From assembly GCA_029942065.1 (NCBI GenBank), contig JAPYTY010000035.1, positions 1 to 12,685 of the forward strand: a stretch of 12,685 bases of DNA, written 5' to 3'. Numbering within the stretch: the stretch's first letter is position 1; each line of letters begins with the position of its first letter. The position numbers were made by a program, and so were the translations under genes. The notes beneath the pieces are model-generated. The model worked only from the letters and a program-made list of their open reading frames with translations, did no database searches and was not told the DNA's origin. The DNA comes from Acidobacteriota bacterium (GTDB taxonomy: Bacteria > Acidobacteriota > UBA6911 > RPQK01 > JADFOI01). Of this stretch, positions 6,901 through 12,685 are shown piece by piece.

Positions 6901-8559
6901 CTATTCCGCCCTTCCGGCATGGGTCTTCCCCCACTGGGCCCGGACTGACTTCAGCGTGTCTCCTTCACCCACGGCAACCCGGGTGCCCTTTAACTTCTCC
7001 TCCAATCGGCCGTACTCGCCGGCAGCGGCAAGCTCCGCCTCCTCGGCCAGCTCCTCCGGCCAGACCCCCATCGGGTAGCCATGCCAGGGCTCCTGGGGAG
7101 TGAGCTCAGGGAGACCCAGCTCTTCCCAGATTGCTCGCGCCTGCTCCATGTATTCCTTCTTAGGAAGGGAGAGGGGAGGAAAATCAGCTTTACGAGTGGC
7201 ATCGATCAACAGAGAGGATTCTTCATGGTCGTAGTCACTGGTGGGATGGTTCACCACCATACCGATGGGTGTCGCTCCAAACGGCCTGTTCCCTACGATT
7301 TCAGTATCCTTGTGGGGTTGGGAGCGATGGGTAATGGCCCAGATGACAGCTAACGGGTCGGCCGGATTGACGTCTTCATCCACCGTCACTATAAATTTTC
7401 CGACTCGATCTCCGTAATCAAGCACGGCATGCATGGCCTCCCAGGGCTCCTGTCGATTTTGTTTTTTCATGCGCAGGACCACGTAAGGCCGCAGGTTGAC
7501 CAGCGGTTCCGTCAAAGAAACCTCCAGGACACTTGAGAAGCCCTTGTTCTGGAGGTAGCGGTGGATGAGGGTAGACATCCCCATGGCTTTGATCTTGGAA
7601 CTCTCACTGGGCGTAACCTGGCTGATGATCGAGACCCAGACGGGATCCTTCCTGTGGGTGACACAGGTAAGCTCAAGAACCGGGCTCAGAGTCCTCGGAT
7701 CGATCACGCCCATCGACTCTCCGAAGGGACCTTCTTCTTCCAGGTAAGAGGTGGGAATGATTCCTTCAAAGACCACCTCGGAGGTGGCTGGAACCTCTAA
7801 ATCCACGGTCTGACACTTGACCAGCTGAACCGGCTCACCCACCAATCCACCGGCCAGGCTCATTTCATCCATCGAGGGAGGCACTTTTTGACAGGCTGCA
7901 TAGGAAACCGAGGGCACCGCTCCCACGGCCACCGCCACTTCCAGCGGCCTTCCCAGCTTCCGGCATTTTTCCCAGTGTTGGGAAAGATCCTGAGGAGTGC
8001 CTATCATGAGACCACTCAAGCCGGGACCCCGGATCAAACCCCGATAGTTGCCCATATTTCTGGCACCCGTTTCAGGGTCCTTGGTGATCCAGTGTCCCGC
8101 CGTGATGTAGGGACCGTTGTCAAATCCCGGGGTGGAAATAGGCACGGGAAACTCATTGAATCCTCCATGAGCCAGAAGATCCGAGCCGCTGTGAATCTCC
8201 TCGGTGACCGGACCGTCGCTCACGATCACCGGTTCCACGGGATGATCCACAGCCTCCTTCCATCGGTCGATCATCTCATCGGGCTTGCATTGCACCCCCA
8301 GACAATAAATGTCAGCCGAACCTGCCAGTCCGCCCACTAACACGGAACCTTGATACTTCCTTTTTTTGGAATCCGTGACGTTCTCGAAAAGAAAGGCCTT
8401 TCGATCCTTTTCCTCCAATCCCCTGAACTGCCATCGGACCAGGGGTTGAAGCTCGGTATCCTTATTGATCTCCCGGTCGATACGATAGAGCTTGTCGGCG
8501 GCATCGAGGGCTTGAATGAACTCTCTGAGGTCTTGGTAATACGGCTTGCTTGATTTCAT
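6901..8559 (-). CDS. UbiD-family prenylated-FMN-dependent decarboxylase
   Basis: This 552-residue cytoplasmic protein is a UbiD-type reversible decarboxylase of unsaturated or aromatic acids, requiring prenylated FMN made by UbiX. Cofactor and metal positions are intact: N168 and R173 in RNMGNYRG, H195 in SQHWEK, E261 in SEVVFEG, and the acid-base pair E276 and E281 in EEEGPFGES. The VDEDVNPADP segment near 393-402 and THRSQPHKD at 410-418 also fit the family, and length is within its range. Start: the frame stays open to 8730 but the extra 57 residues translate the repeat-filled upstream gap; MKSSKPYYQDLREFI at 8559 begins the family sequence. The ribosome site is weak (AGG very close to the ATG). 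It converges on the hydrolase gene and stands alone on its strand between two repeat-rich gaps. It might decarboxylate an acid handled by the aldolase group; no UbiX is nearby and substrate cannot be inferred. Confidence 0.93.
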   Translation of the reverse strand: MKSSKPYYQDLREFIQALDAADKLYRIDREINKDTELQPLVRWQFRGLEEKDRKAFLFENVTDSKKRKYQGSVLVGGLAGSADIYCLGVQCKPDEMIDRWKEAVDHPVEPVIVSDGPVTEEIHSGSDLLAHGGFNEFPVPISTPGFDNGPYITAGHWITKDPETGARNMGNYRGLIRGPGLSGLMIGTPQDLSQHWEKCRKLGRPLEVAVAVGAVPSVSYAACQKVPPSMDEMSLAGGLVGEPVQLVKCQTVDLEVPATSEVVFEGIIPTSYLEEEGPFGESMGVIDPRTLSPVLELTCVTHRKDPVWVSIISQVTPSESSKIKAMGMSTLIHRYLQNKGFSSVLEVSLTEPLVNLRPYVVLRMKKQNRQEPWEAMHAVLDYGDRVGKFIVTVDEDVNPADPLAVIWAITHRSQPHKDTEIVGNRPFGATPIGMVVNHPTSDYDHEESSLLIDATRKADFPPLSLPKKEYMEQARAIWEELGLPELTPQEPWHGYPMGVWPEELAEEAELAAAGEYGRLEEKLKGTRVAVGEGDTLKSVRAQWGKTHAGRAE

Positions 8560-8607
8560 AACCTGCAGGATATTTGCTCCCCAAGAAGATGGCAAGGGGG
8601 AGGGGTG

Positions 8608-8637
8608 CTGACCGGCTGACCCCTGACCCCTGACCGG
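8608..8637. repeat. CTGACC tandem repeat
   Basis: Four consecutive units read CTGACCGG, CTGACCC, CTGACCC and CTGACCGG: a 7-base core repeat flanked symmetrically by two 8-base forms. It ends 49 bases upstream of the UbiD start. It is unrelated in sequence to the GTTTCA arrays but has the same period. Confidence 0.75.
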
Positions 8638-8644
8638 CGGACAA

Positions 8645-8672
8645 GAGGAATCAAGAATTCGGAATCCAGAAT
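8645..8672. repeat. Degenerate heptamer repeat NNRGAAT
   Basis: Four adjacent 7-base units, GAGGAAT, CAAGAAT, TCGGAAT and CCAGAAT, keep GAAT in fixed 7-base register with a purine before it and two variable bases. This is a third repeat of period seven within the same gap. Four units are few, so chance cannot be fully excluded. Confidence 0.5.
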
Positions 8673-8703
8673 GAACAGTCCGGAGTGTGGGAGGCGCCTC
8701 GGA

Positions 8704-8751
8704 CGCTGGTCTTCGACCAGCGCGTTTCACGTTTCAGGTTTAACGTTTCAC
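8704..8751 (+). repeat. Hairpin-capped heptamer array, copy 4
   Basis: A perfect 8-bp stem (CGCTGGTC at 8704-8711, loop TTC, GACCAGCG at 8715-8722) is followed after one base by four 7-base units at 8724-8751: GTTTCAC, GTTTCAG, GTTTAAC, GTTTCAC. Unlike the other copies it does not follow the end of a gene on its strand, so a pure terminator role does not explain it. Confidence 0.82.
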
Positions 8752-8809
8752 GAAAAGAAGAACGGAGGCTCACGCCGATTCCGGAGAGCCGCTACAACGT
8801 CCTTGCTGT

Positions 8810-8828
8810 GGGCGCACTCAGTGCGCCC
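8810..8828. repeat. REP-like GC-rich palindrome
   Basis: A perfect 8-bp stem (GGGCGCAC, loop TCA, GTGCGCCC) continues into CCTACGAC. It starts 42 bases after the TGA of the minus-strand amidohydrolase ending at 8870. Its look is that of dispersed GC-rich palindromes seen between genes in many environmental genomes; it may also stop or protect that transcript. Confidence 0.55.
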
Positions 8829-8869
8829 CTACGACAACACAACTGCACAATAGCACGAACGCACGAGTC

Positions 8870-10594
8870 TCAGAACGCCCCGCTCACCTCGTGAACCACC
8901 TCGCCTCCGAGAACGGTCATCAGCACCCGGAGTTTGTCCAAATCCTCTTCGGGAAAGGTCAGATAGTCGCCGCCCAGCACCACCAGGTCAGCTAGCTTAC
9001 CCGGTTCGATGGAACCCAGGATGTCCTGCTCCCCGCTGTAGGCGGCGGCCCAAAGGGTGTACATATAAAGGGCTTCTTCCCGACTGGCTTTTTCATTGGG
9101 ATCCAGCTGCCGCCCCTTGTCGTCTCGCCGGGTGATCCACCTCTGGATGTTGTAAAGAGGTGCCGCATAACGACCACGGGCATCGGCTTCCGCCACCGGC
9201 CTGATACCCGCCTCGATCAGGGACTTGACCGGCTGCATCTTGTAAAGGGCATCCATGCCATACATGTGAACCAGATTGTCGTTGTTGTAAAGGGCTTTGG
9301 AGTAAAGACTGGGAATCACGTCCATCTCCTTGATTTTTTCATAGTGCCGGGGCTCCAACATCATGCCGTGATCGATTCCAAAGTGGCGACCGACCAAAGA
9401 CCTCTCCCGATGTGCCTCTTCAAAGACCTCCAGCAAAAGAGTGTTGCTCAAATCACCGCTGCTGTGCAGCGAGGAGACCGACCACCCGTAACGATTGGCC
9501 AGGATGATGCTTTGACGGTCACTGGTGGCCAAATCGCCGCTTTCTTCCCACTTGTTCATGCCGAAAGGTCCGTAGGGATCCCCCGGGACCATGTTGATCT
9601 TGGCTTGAGAGGTGGCCGCCGAACCGTTTCCTGCAGTGCCGTCCACCACCTGGACCGAGGTCCCGATGATTTTGAACATGTCGTTGCCAACATCGGTCAG
9701 GTTACCCAGCCTCTTCAAGTAGGCCTCGGCAAAGCCATTCTGGCGCAAGAAATGGTGAGCCACACGAACTCTGATGGTCAGTTCATCCATTGTCATGAGA
9801 TCCCTGAAGACCGTCACCGACAGCCCGCCGGCTCGCCCCATCAAAGTAGTCAATCCCATCTCATTGTGGCGTCGGAAGGTATCTTTTTGAGCTTCCAGCA
9901 AAGACTCCACCTCCGGCCAGGGCGCCAGTTCGAAGGTGGGTACCCCGGCGGCGGCTCCTCTGAGCTGGCCTGTCATCTGACCTTGTTCGTCTCTTACAAT
10001 CCCCGGAACCTCGGCTGGAACTCGCTTCAAAACGAGGCTGTTGGCCGCAATCTGATCGTTCGAAGCTTCGATCCAGAGCATATTGTCAGGAGCAATTTCA
10101 TCGAGAAGAGTCACGTTCAACTCCTGGGTCACGATGTCGTTGCTGGGTCCGCTCAGCGCAATGACCTCGCCAGGCTGGACCGCTTGCACCCTGGCCCGCA
10201 ACCCCTCGAGAGCTCCTTCAAGGGTGTCGTAATTGATCTCTACTCCATCACTGCCCCCGGTCCCTGGAGGGCGGGTCACCCAGGCGGAATGCAGGTGGGT
10301 ATCCATGAACCCGGGCACCACGCTGCGGCCTTCCAGATCAACTCGTCTGGTTTGAGGACCTGCCATGGCCTGGATCCGGGCATTGCTTCCTGCGGCCAGA
10401 AATTTGCCGTCTCGAATGGCCACGGCCTCAACAATCGTGAACTGCTCATCGACCGTCAGAATCTTGCCGTTGTAAAAAACCAGATCCGCATAGGCGATGA
10501 CCTCCTCAGGCAGATCCTGGGCAACCTGAGCCTGCAGGTTAGCCGTGAACACAAGAACCAGACACAAGAAAAAACAGAATCGACGAGTCTTCAT
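8870..10594 (-). CDS. Exported metal-dependent amidohydrolase (YtcJ-like, Amidohydro_3 type)
   Basis: This 574-residue protein starts with a signal peptide (MKTRRFCFFLCLVLVFTANL, cleavage likely after AQA near 22-23). It carries the same ordered features as the 617-2347 protein: beta-sandwich start ADLVFYNGKILTVDEQF, metal ligands H100 and H102 (MDTHLHSA), H377 (SLHSSGD), H409 (GIDHG), D471 (AEADAR) and the C-terminal GKLADLVVLGGDY. By eye about 65-75% of residues match that paralogue in aligned blocks, so the two arose by duplication. Start: ATG 10594 has GGAGG eight bases upstream and begins the signal peptide; the open frame up to 10684 adds 30 residues without a ribosome site. The next paralogue lies 178 bases upstream on the same strand, separated by tandem repeats. 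Substrate unknown; a secreted or periplasmic hydrolase of C-N bonds is the family expectation. Confidence 0.93.
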   Translation of the reverse strand: MKTRRFCFFLCLVLVFTANLQAQVAQDLPEEVIAYADLVFYNGKILTVDEQFTIVEAVAIRDGKFLAAGSNARIQAMAGPQTRRVDLEGRSVVPGFMDTHLHSAWVTRPPGTGGSDGVEINYDTLEGALEGLRARVQAVQPGEVIALSGPSNDIVTQELNVTLLDEIAPDNMLWIEASNDQIAANSLVLKRVPAEVPGIVRDEQGQMTGQLRGAAAGVPTFELAPWPEVESLLEAQKDTFRRHNEMGLTTLMGRAGGLSVTVFRDLMTMDELTIRVRVAHHFLRQNGFAEAYLKRLGNLTDVGNDMFKIIGTSVQVVDGTAGNGSAATSQAKINMVPGDPYGPFGMNKWEESGDLATSDRQSIILANRYGWSVSSLHSSGDLSNTLLLEVFEEAHRERSLVGRHFGIDHGMMLEPRHYEKIKEMDVIPSLYSKALYNNDNLVHMYGMDALYKMQPVKSLIEAGIRPVAEADARGRYAAPLYNIQRWITRRDDKGRQLDPNEKASREEALYMYTLWAAAYSGEQDILGSIEPGKLADLVVLGGDYLTFPEEDLDKLRVLMTVLGGEVVHEVSGAF

Positions 10595-10602
10595 AACAGC
10601 TC

Positions 10603-10607
10603 CCTCC
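10603..10607 (-). promoter_or_regulatory. Ribosome binding site deciding the 10594 start
   Basis: GGAGG on the minus strand stands eight bases before ATG 10594 and directly before the signal peptide codons. It favours this start over the ATG at 10684. Confidence 0.75.
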
Positions 10608-10675
10608 GGTGGTTTTATTAGAACCTTGACCATACAGCGTTTGTACACGAAAGGCCGTGAAAAAACCGAACTCCC

Positions 10676-10737
10676 GTTCTCCACGCGGAGCGTGAGCGAC
10701 GCGTTTCTCCACTTCGAGCGTCAGCGAGGAGTTTCTC
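10676..10737. repeat. Imperfect 27-28-base tandem repeat
   Basis: Two units (10676-10702 and 10703-10730) share GTTTCTCCAC, then GAGCGT, AGCGA and a G-rich end; a third begins at 10731-10737 with GTTTCTC. Variation is mostly in the three bases after CCAC and single positions later. The repeat fills much of the gap between two amidohydrolase genes and lies about 80-140 bases upstream of the 10594 start. Confidence 0.65.
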
Positions 10738-10738
10738 T

Positions 10739-10753
10739 GCGTGCAAAGCACGC
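10739..10753. repeat. Short hairpin beside the tandem repeat
   Basis: A perfect 6-bp stem, GCGTGC and GCACGC around AAA, directly follows the tandem repeat and lies 20 bases beyond the stop codon of the upstream minus-strand amidohydrolase gene (10773-12497). It may be a weak terminator or part of the repeat element; no T-run adjoins it. Confidence 0.4.
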
Positions 10754-10772
10754 TTCTCCTGGCTCCAAGCTC

Positions 10773-12497
10773 CTACCGCTCATACACAACCCTGCCTCCC
10801 ACAATCGTCAGCGTCACCTCCAGTTCGGAGATCTGATCCTCGGGCACGCTCATGTAGTCGCCATCGAGCACCACCAGATCCGCCAGCTTCCCTGATTCAA
10901 TGCTGCCCAGCTTCCTCTCGTCTCCCACATAAGCCGCCGCCCAAATGGTCTTCATGCGCAGGGCATCCTGGCGGGAAACCTTCTGCTCTCTTCCCCAGAT
11001 TCGGTCCGATCCGTCAACACATCGGCAGACGGCTTTCTCCACCGTCCACAGGGGTTTGCCCAGCGCCTCGTCGCCCATGTCGGCTTCCACGGTGGGCCGG
11101 ATTCCAAGTTCCAGGTACTTCTTGAGCGGCAACATCTGGTTGACATAATCGGCCCCGAAAACTTCCTGATAGACAGAGGACCCTTCGCCGTGCAGGTCAC
11201 TGAAGACATTTTTCAGACTGCTGCTGGGGATCACTCCCAGCTGCTTGACCCGGACGATATCCCTGTCATCGATTTCCATCATGTGGTCCATCGTGAACCG
11301 TTGATTGGAGCTTTTGGTAATGGGGTTCTGCTGAGCTTCCTCGATCAGATCCAGAATGGCGCGAACCGCGATATTGCCTTTGATATGGCTGTTGGGAGTA
11401 CTCCACCCGTACTGCAGCGCTTCCAGAATCTCTCTGCGCCTTTGCGGCCAGCTTGCCAGCTCATCTGCGTTAGCCGGAATCTTGGTGGTCCAGTGATCCA
11501 TGGCTCCATCTGATCCCGGCACCGCCATGCCGCCCCCCGCCCCCGCAATGCGGAGCCAATCATCCCCGATATCACTGAGGTTTCCGGTATTGGGAAAATC
11601 CACGGGCCCGGGAAAGCCCACCCGCCAGCGGACGGTCAACTCATCCTCGAGCCAGATCTCCCGCAGCGAATTGAATTGATCGACGGTGATACGGGTCACG
11701 GCCATAGTCAATCCCCAGCTGTTGACCAGGGTCATGGTCTTTTTATGCCAGAAGAGAGCCTTCTCAGCCGGGATGGCATCGATGACATGCTCTCCCAGCA
11801 ATCGGGCGGCCCGATCCGAAATCATGGCCCCGCCATCCGCAGGCATACCAGGCGTATCGGAGGGAAGGGCGGCCCATTCCAGGGCCTTCGTGTTGAGGGC
11901 CACCGGCCTTAGCTGGGCAGCAGCCACCACCACCACCGGGTTGTCGGGAGACACCAAATCGAGCTGACGAAGTGTCACAGTGCCGACGATCCCGGCATTG
12001 CGGGCCGGAACTCGAACCAACTCACCTGGATTGGCGGCCTCTGCGGCCCGCTTGATGTCCCGCAAGGCTTCATCGGAATCCTTCCAGAGCAGGCCCAGCA
12101 ACTCCACCTTTCCCTCCCACTGGACCTGATTTTCCTCCAGCAGCATGTGGCGAAACACATAGTCGCCCAGATGGTAGTGGGTATCCAGAAGACCGGGCAC
12201 CACCGTGTTTCCTCCCAGATCGATGATCCGGGTCTCGGGTCCCGTCATTCTCAAAATCCTGGCATCATCAGCCACCGCCAGGAAGCGCCCATCTCGAATC
12301 GCTACGGCCTGGGCAGTGGAAAACTCTTCATCTACCGTCAGGACCTTGCCGTTGAAGAGGATAATTTCCGGATAGGCCAGAACCTCCGAAGGCAGTTCCT
12401 CCAGGGATGCCACAGGCCGAGGACTCTGGGCATATCCACTATAGGAAGCAAGGACAAAAACCCATACCCAAAACTGTCGAGACGATTTTCTGCTCAT
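10773..12497 (-). CDS. Exported amidohydrolase, divergent paralogue (YtcJ-like)
   Basis: This 574-residue protein has a signal peptide (basic MSRKSSR, hydrophobic 9-21, AQS near 23-25) and the same overall plan as the other amidohydrolases: IILFNGKVLTVDEEF, metal-binding H107 and H109 in LDTHYHLGD, H405 in MDHMME, D473 in VEADMGD, and GKLADLVVLDGDY near 537-549. It is clearly more distant: the region of H371 reads NSHIKGN where the other paralogues have LHSSGD, residues 120-170 differ, and it lacks the SGAF tail. It therefore probably acts on a different substrate. Start: ATG 12497 has GGAGGA five bases upstream; the frame is open to 12629 but lacks a ribosome site there. It is the first gene of the right-hand minus-strand pair; no clear promoter was found in the 188 bases upstream, which end in a REP-like element. 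Confidence 0.91.
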   Translation of the reverse strand: MSRKSSRQFWVWVFVLASYSGYAQSPRPVASLEELPSEVLAYPEIILFNGKVLTVDEEFSTAQAVAIRDGRFLAVADDARILRMTGPETRIIDLGGNTVVPGLLDTHYHLGDYVFRHMLLEENQVQWEGKVELLGLLWKDSDEALRDIKRAAEAANPGELVRVPARNAGIVGTVTLRQLDLVSPDNPVVVVAAAQLRPVALNTKALEWAALPSDTPGMPADGGAMISDRAARLLGEHVIDAIPAEKALFWHKKTMTLVNSWGLTMAVTRITVDQFNSLREIWLEDELTVRWRVGFPGPVDFPNTGNLSDIGDDWLRIAGAGGGMAVPGSDGAMDHWTTKIPANADELASWPQRRREILEALQYGWSTPNSHIKGNIAVRAILDLIEEAQQNPITKSSNQRFTMDHMMEIDDRDIVRVKQLGVIPSSSLKNVFSDLHGEGSSVYQEVFGADYVNQMLPLKKYLELGIRPTVEADMGDEALGKPLWTVEKAVCRCVDGSDRIWGREQKVSRQDALRMKTIWAAAYVGDERKLGSIESGKLADLVVLDGDYMSVPEDQISELEVTLTIVGGRVVYER

Positions 12498-12502
12498 AAG
12501 AC

Positions 12503-12508
12503 TCCTCC
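12503..12508 (-). promoter_or_regulatory. Ribosome binding site deciding the 12497 start
   Basis: GGAGGA on the minus strand, five bases before ATG 12497, supports this start over the ATGs at 12629 and 12623. Confidence 0.8.
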
Positions 12509-12639
12509 ACACTCGGAAACCAGGGGGATGATTTGAATGGCTGATAGTGTTTCCCATCCCGGGCTGGTTTGCAACTCCGGAAGGGGTGCGAGGGGAGTGG
12601 TTCTGGGTAGGGCGCACAGACATAGCCACTTACTTCTTA

Positions 12640-12684
12640 GCCCTGAAAGGGCGGTTTCGAATAGCCTGGGGCGTGAGCCCCAGG
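12640..12684. repeat. REP-like element with two hairpins
   Basis: Two palindromes stand 12 bases apart: GCCCT/AGGGC around GAA (12640-12652), and an 8-bp stem CCTGGGGC/GCCCCAGG around GTGA (12665-12684). Paired short GC-rich palindromes of this kind resemble the REP elements moved by RAYT transposases in planctomycete-, verrucomicrobial- and acidobacterial-type genomes. No transposase lies in the window, and the element may continue past the edge. Confidence 0.65.
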
Positions 12685-12685
12685 T

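Larger units (their letters stand above)
8560..8869. other. Repeat-filled intergenic gap upstream of UbiD
   Basis: This 310-base gap separates the UbiD start from the stop of the 8870-10594 amidohydrolase, both on the minus strand. In order it holds a CTGACC-type repeat (8608-8637), a second 7-base repeat ending in GAAT (8645-8672), a hairpin with heptamer array (8704-8751) and a REP-like palindrome (8810-8828). No coding frame here looks real. No convincing UbiD promoter was found. Confidence 0.6.

Noticed and set aside
8560..8730. N-terminal extension of UbiD by 57 residues
   Set aside because: It consists of translated intergenic repeats (CTGACC and GAAT tandems) rich in P, S and R; the family sequence begins at MKSSKPYY.
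3886..8751. CRISPR array formed by the GTTTCA repeats
   Set aside because: Units are seven bases with no spacers, scattered in four places, and no cas gene is present.

Overview
The window is bacterial: Shine-Dalgarno sites, sigma70-type signals and closely spaced genes are visible, and base composition is moderately GC-rich. The gene mix is a run of secreted amidohydrolase paralogues, a cohesin-like secreted protein, a class II aldolase/adducin-family enzyme, a D-2-hydroxyacid dehydrogenase, a secreted alpha/beta hydrolase and a UbiD decarboxylase. Together with REP-like intergenic palindromes this recalls uncultured environmental Acidobacteriota or Planctomycetota-type genomes. That placement is an impression from gene content and no marker gene is present to settle it.

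Layout. On the minus strand at the left are the first 112 codons of an exported amidohydrolase (1-338, running off the edge), a second complete paralogue (617-2347), and just upstream of it a small cohesin-like exported protein (2438-2965). A divergent region with a good promoter (about 3069-3098) then drives a plus-strand group: class II aldolase-family protein (3149-3868), D-2-hydroxyacid dehydrogenase (3933-4904) and a signal-peptide-bearing alpha/beta hydrolase (4965-6755). A UbiD-family decarboxylase (6901-8559) faces this group convergently. Two more exported amidohydrolases on the minus strand (8870-10594 and 10773-12497) close the window. The plus-strand group and UbiD therefore sit inside a cluster of amidohydrolase paralogues.

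Function. The exported hydrolases could release small acids or amines from complex compounds outside the cytoplasm. The cytoplasmic UbiD enzyme, aldolase-family enzyme and dehydrogenase could process the resulting unsaturated, aromatic or hydroxy acids. This is inference from families only; no substrate can be read from the sequence, and no UbiX (maker of the prenylated flavin UbiD needs) is in the window.

The most unusual content lies between the genes. Four arrays of a 7-base unit (GTTTCA plus one base, with a GTTTAAC variant) occur at 3886-3913, 6784-6811, 6831-6872 and 8724-8751. Each is preceded, with zero or one base between, by a hairpin whose stem sequence differs from site to site. 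Two of those stems contain the stop codon of the gene they follow. The 8560-8869 gap also holds two other 7-base-periodic repeats and a REP-like palindrome, the 10595-10772 gap holds a 27-28-base tandem repeat, and the right edge holds a two-hairpin REP-like element. I regard the hairpin-capped heptamer arrays as the best candidate here for an undescribed element. No tRNA, rRNA, CRISPR array, transposase or phage gene was recognised.
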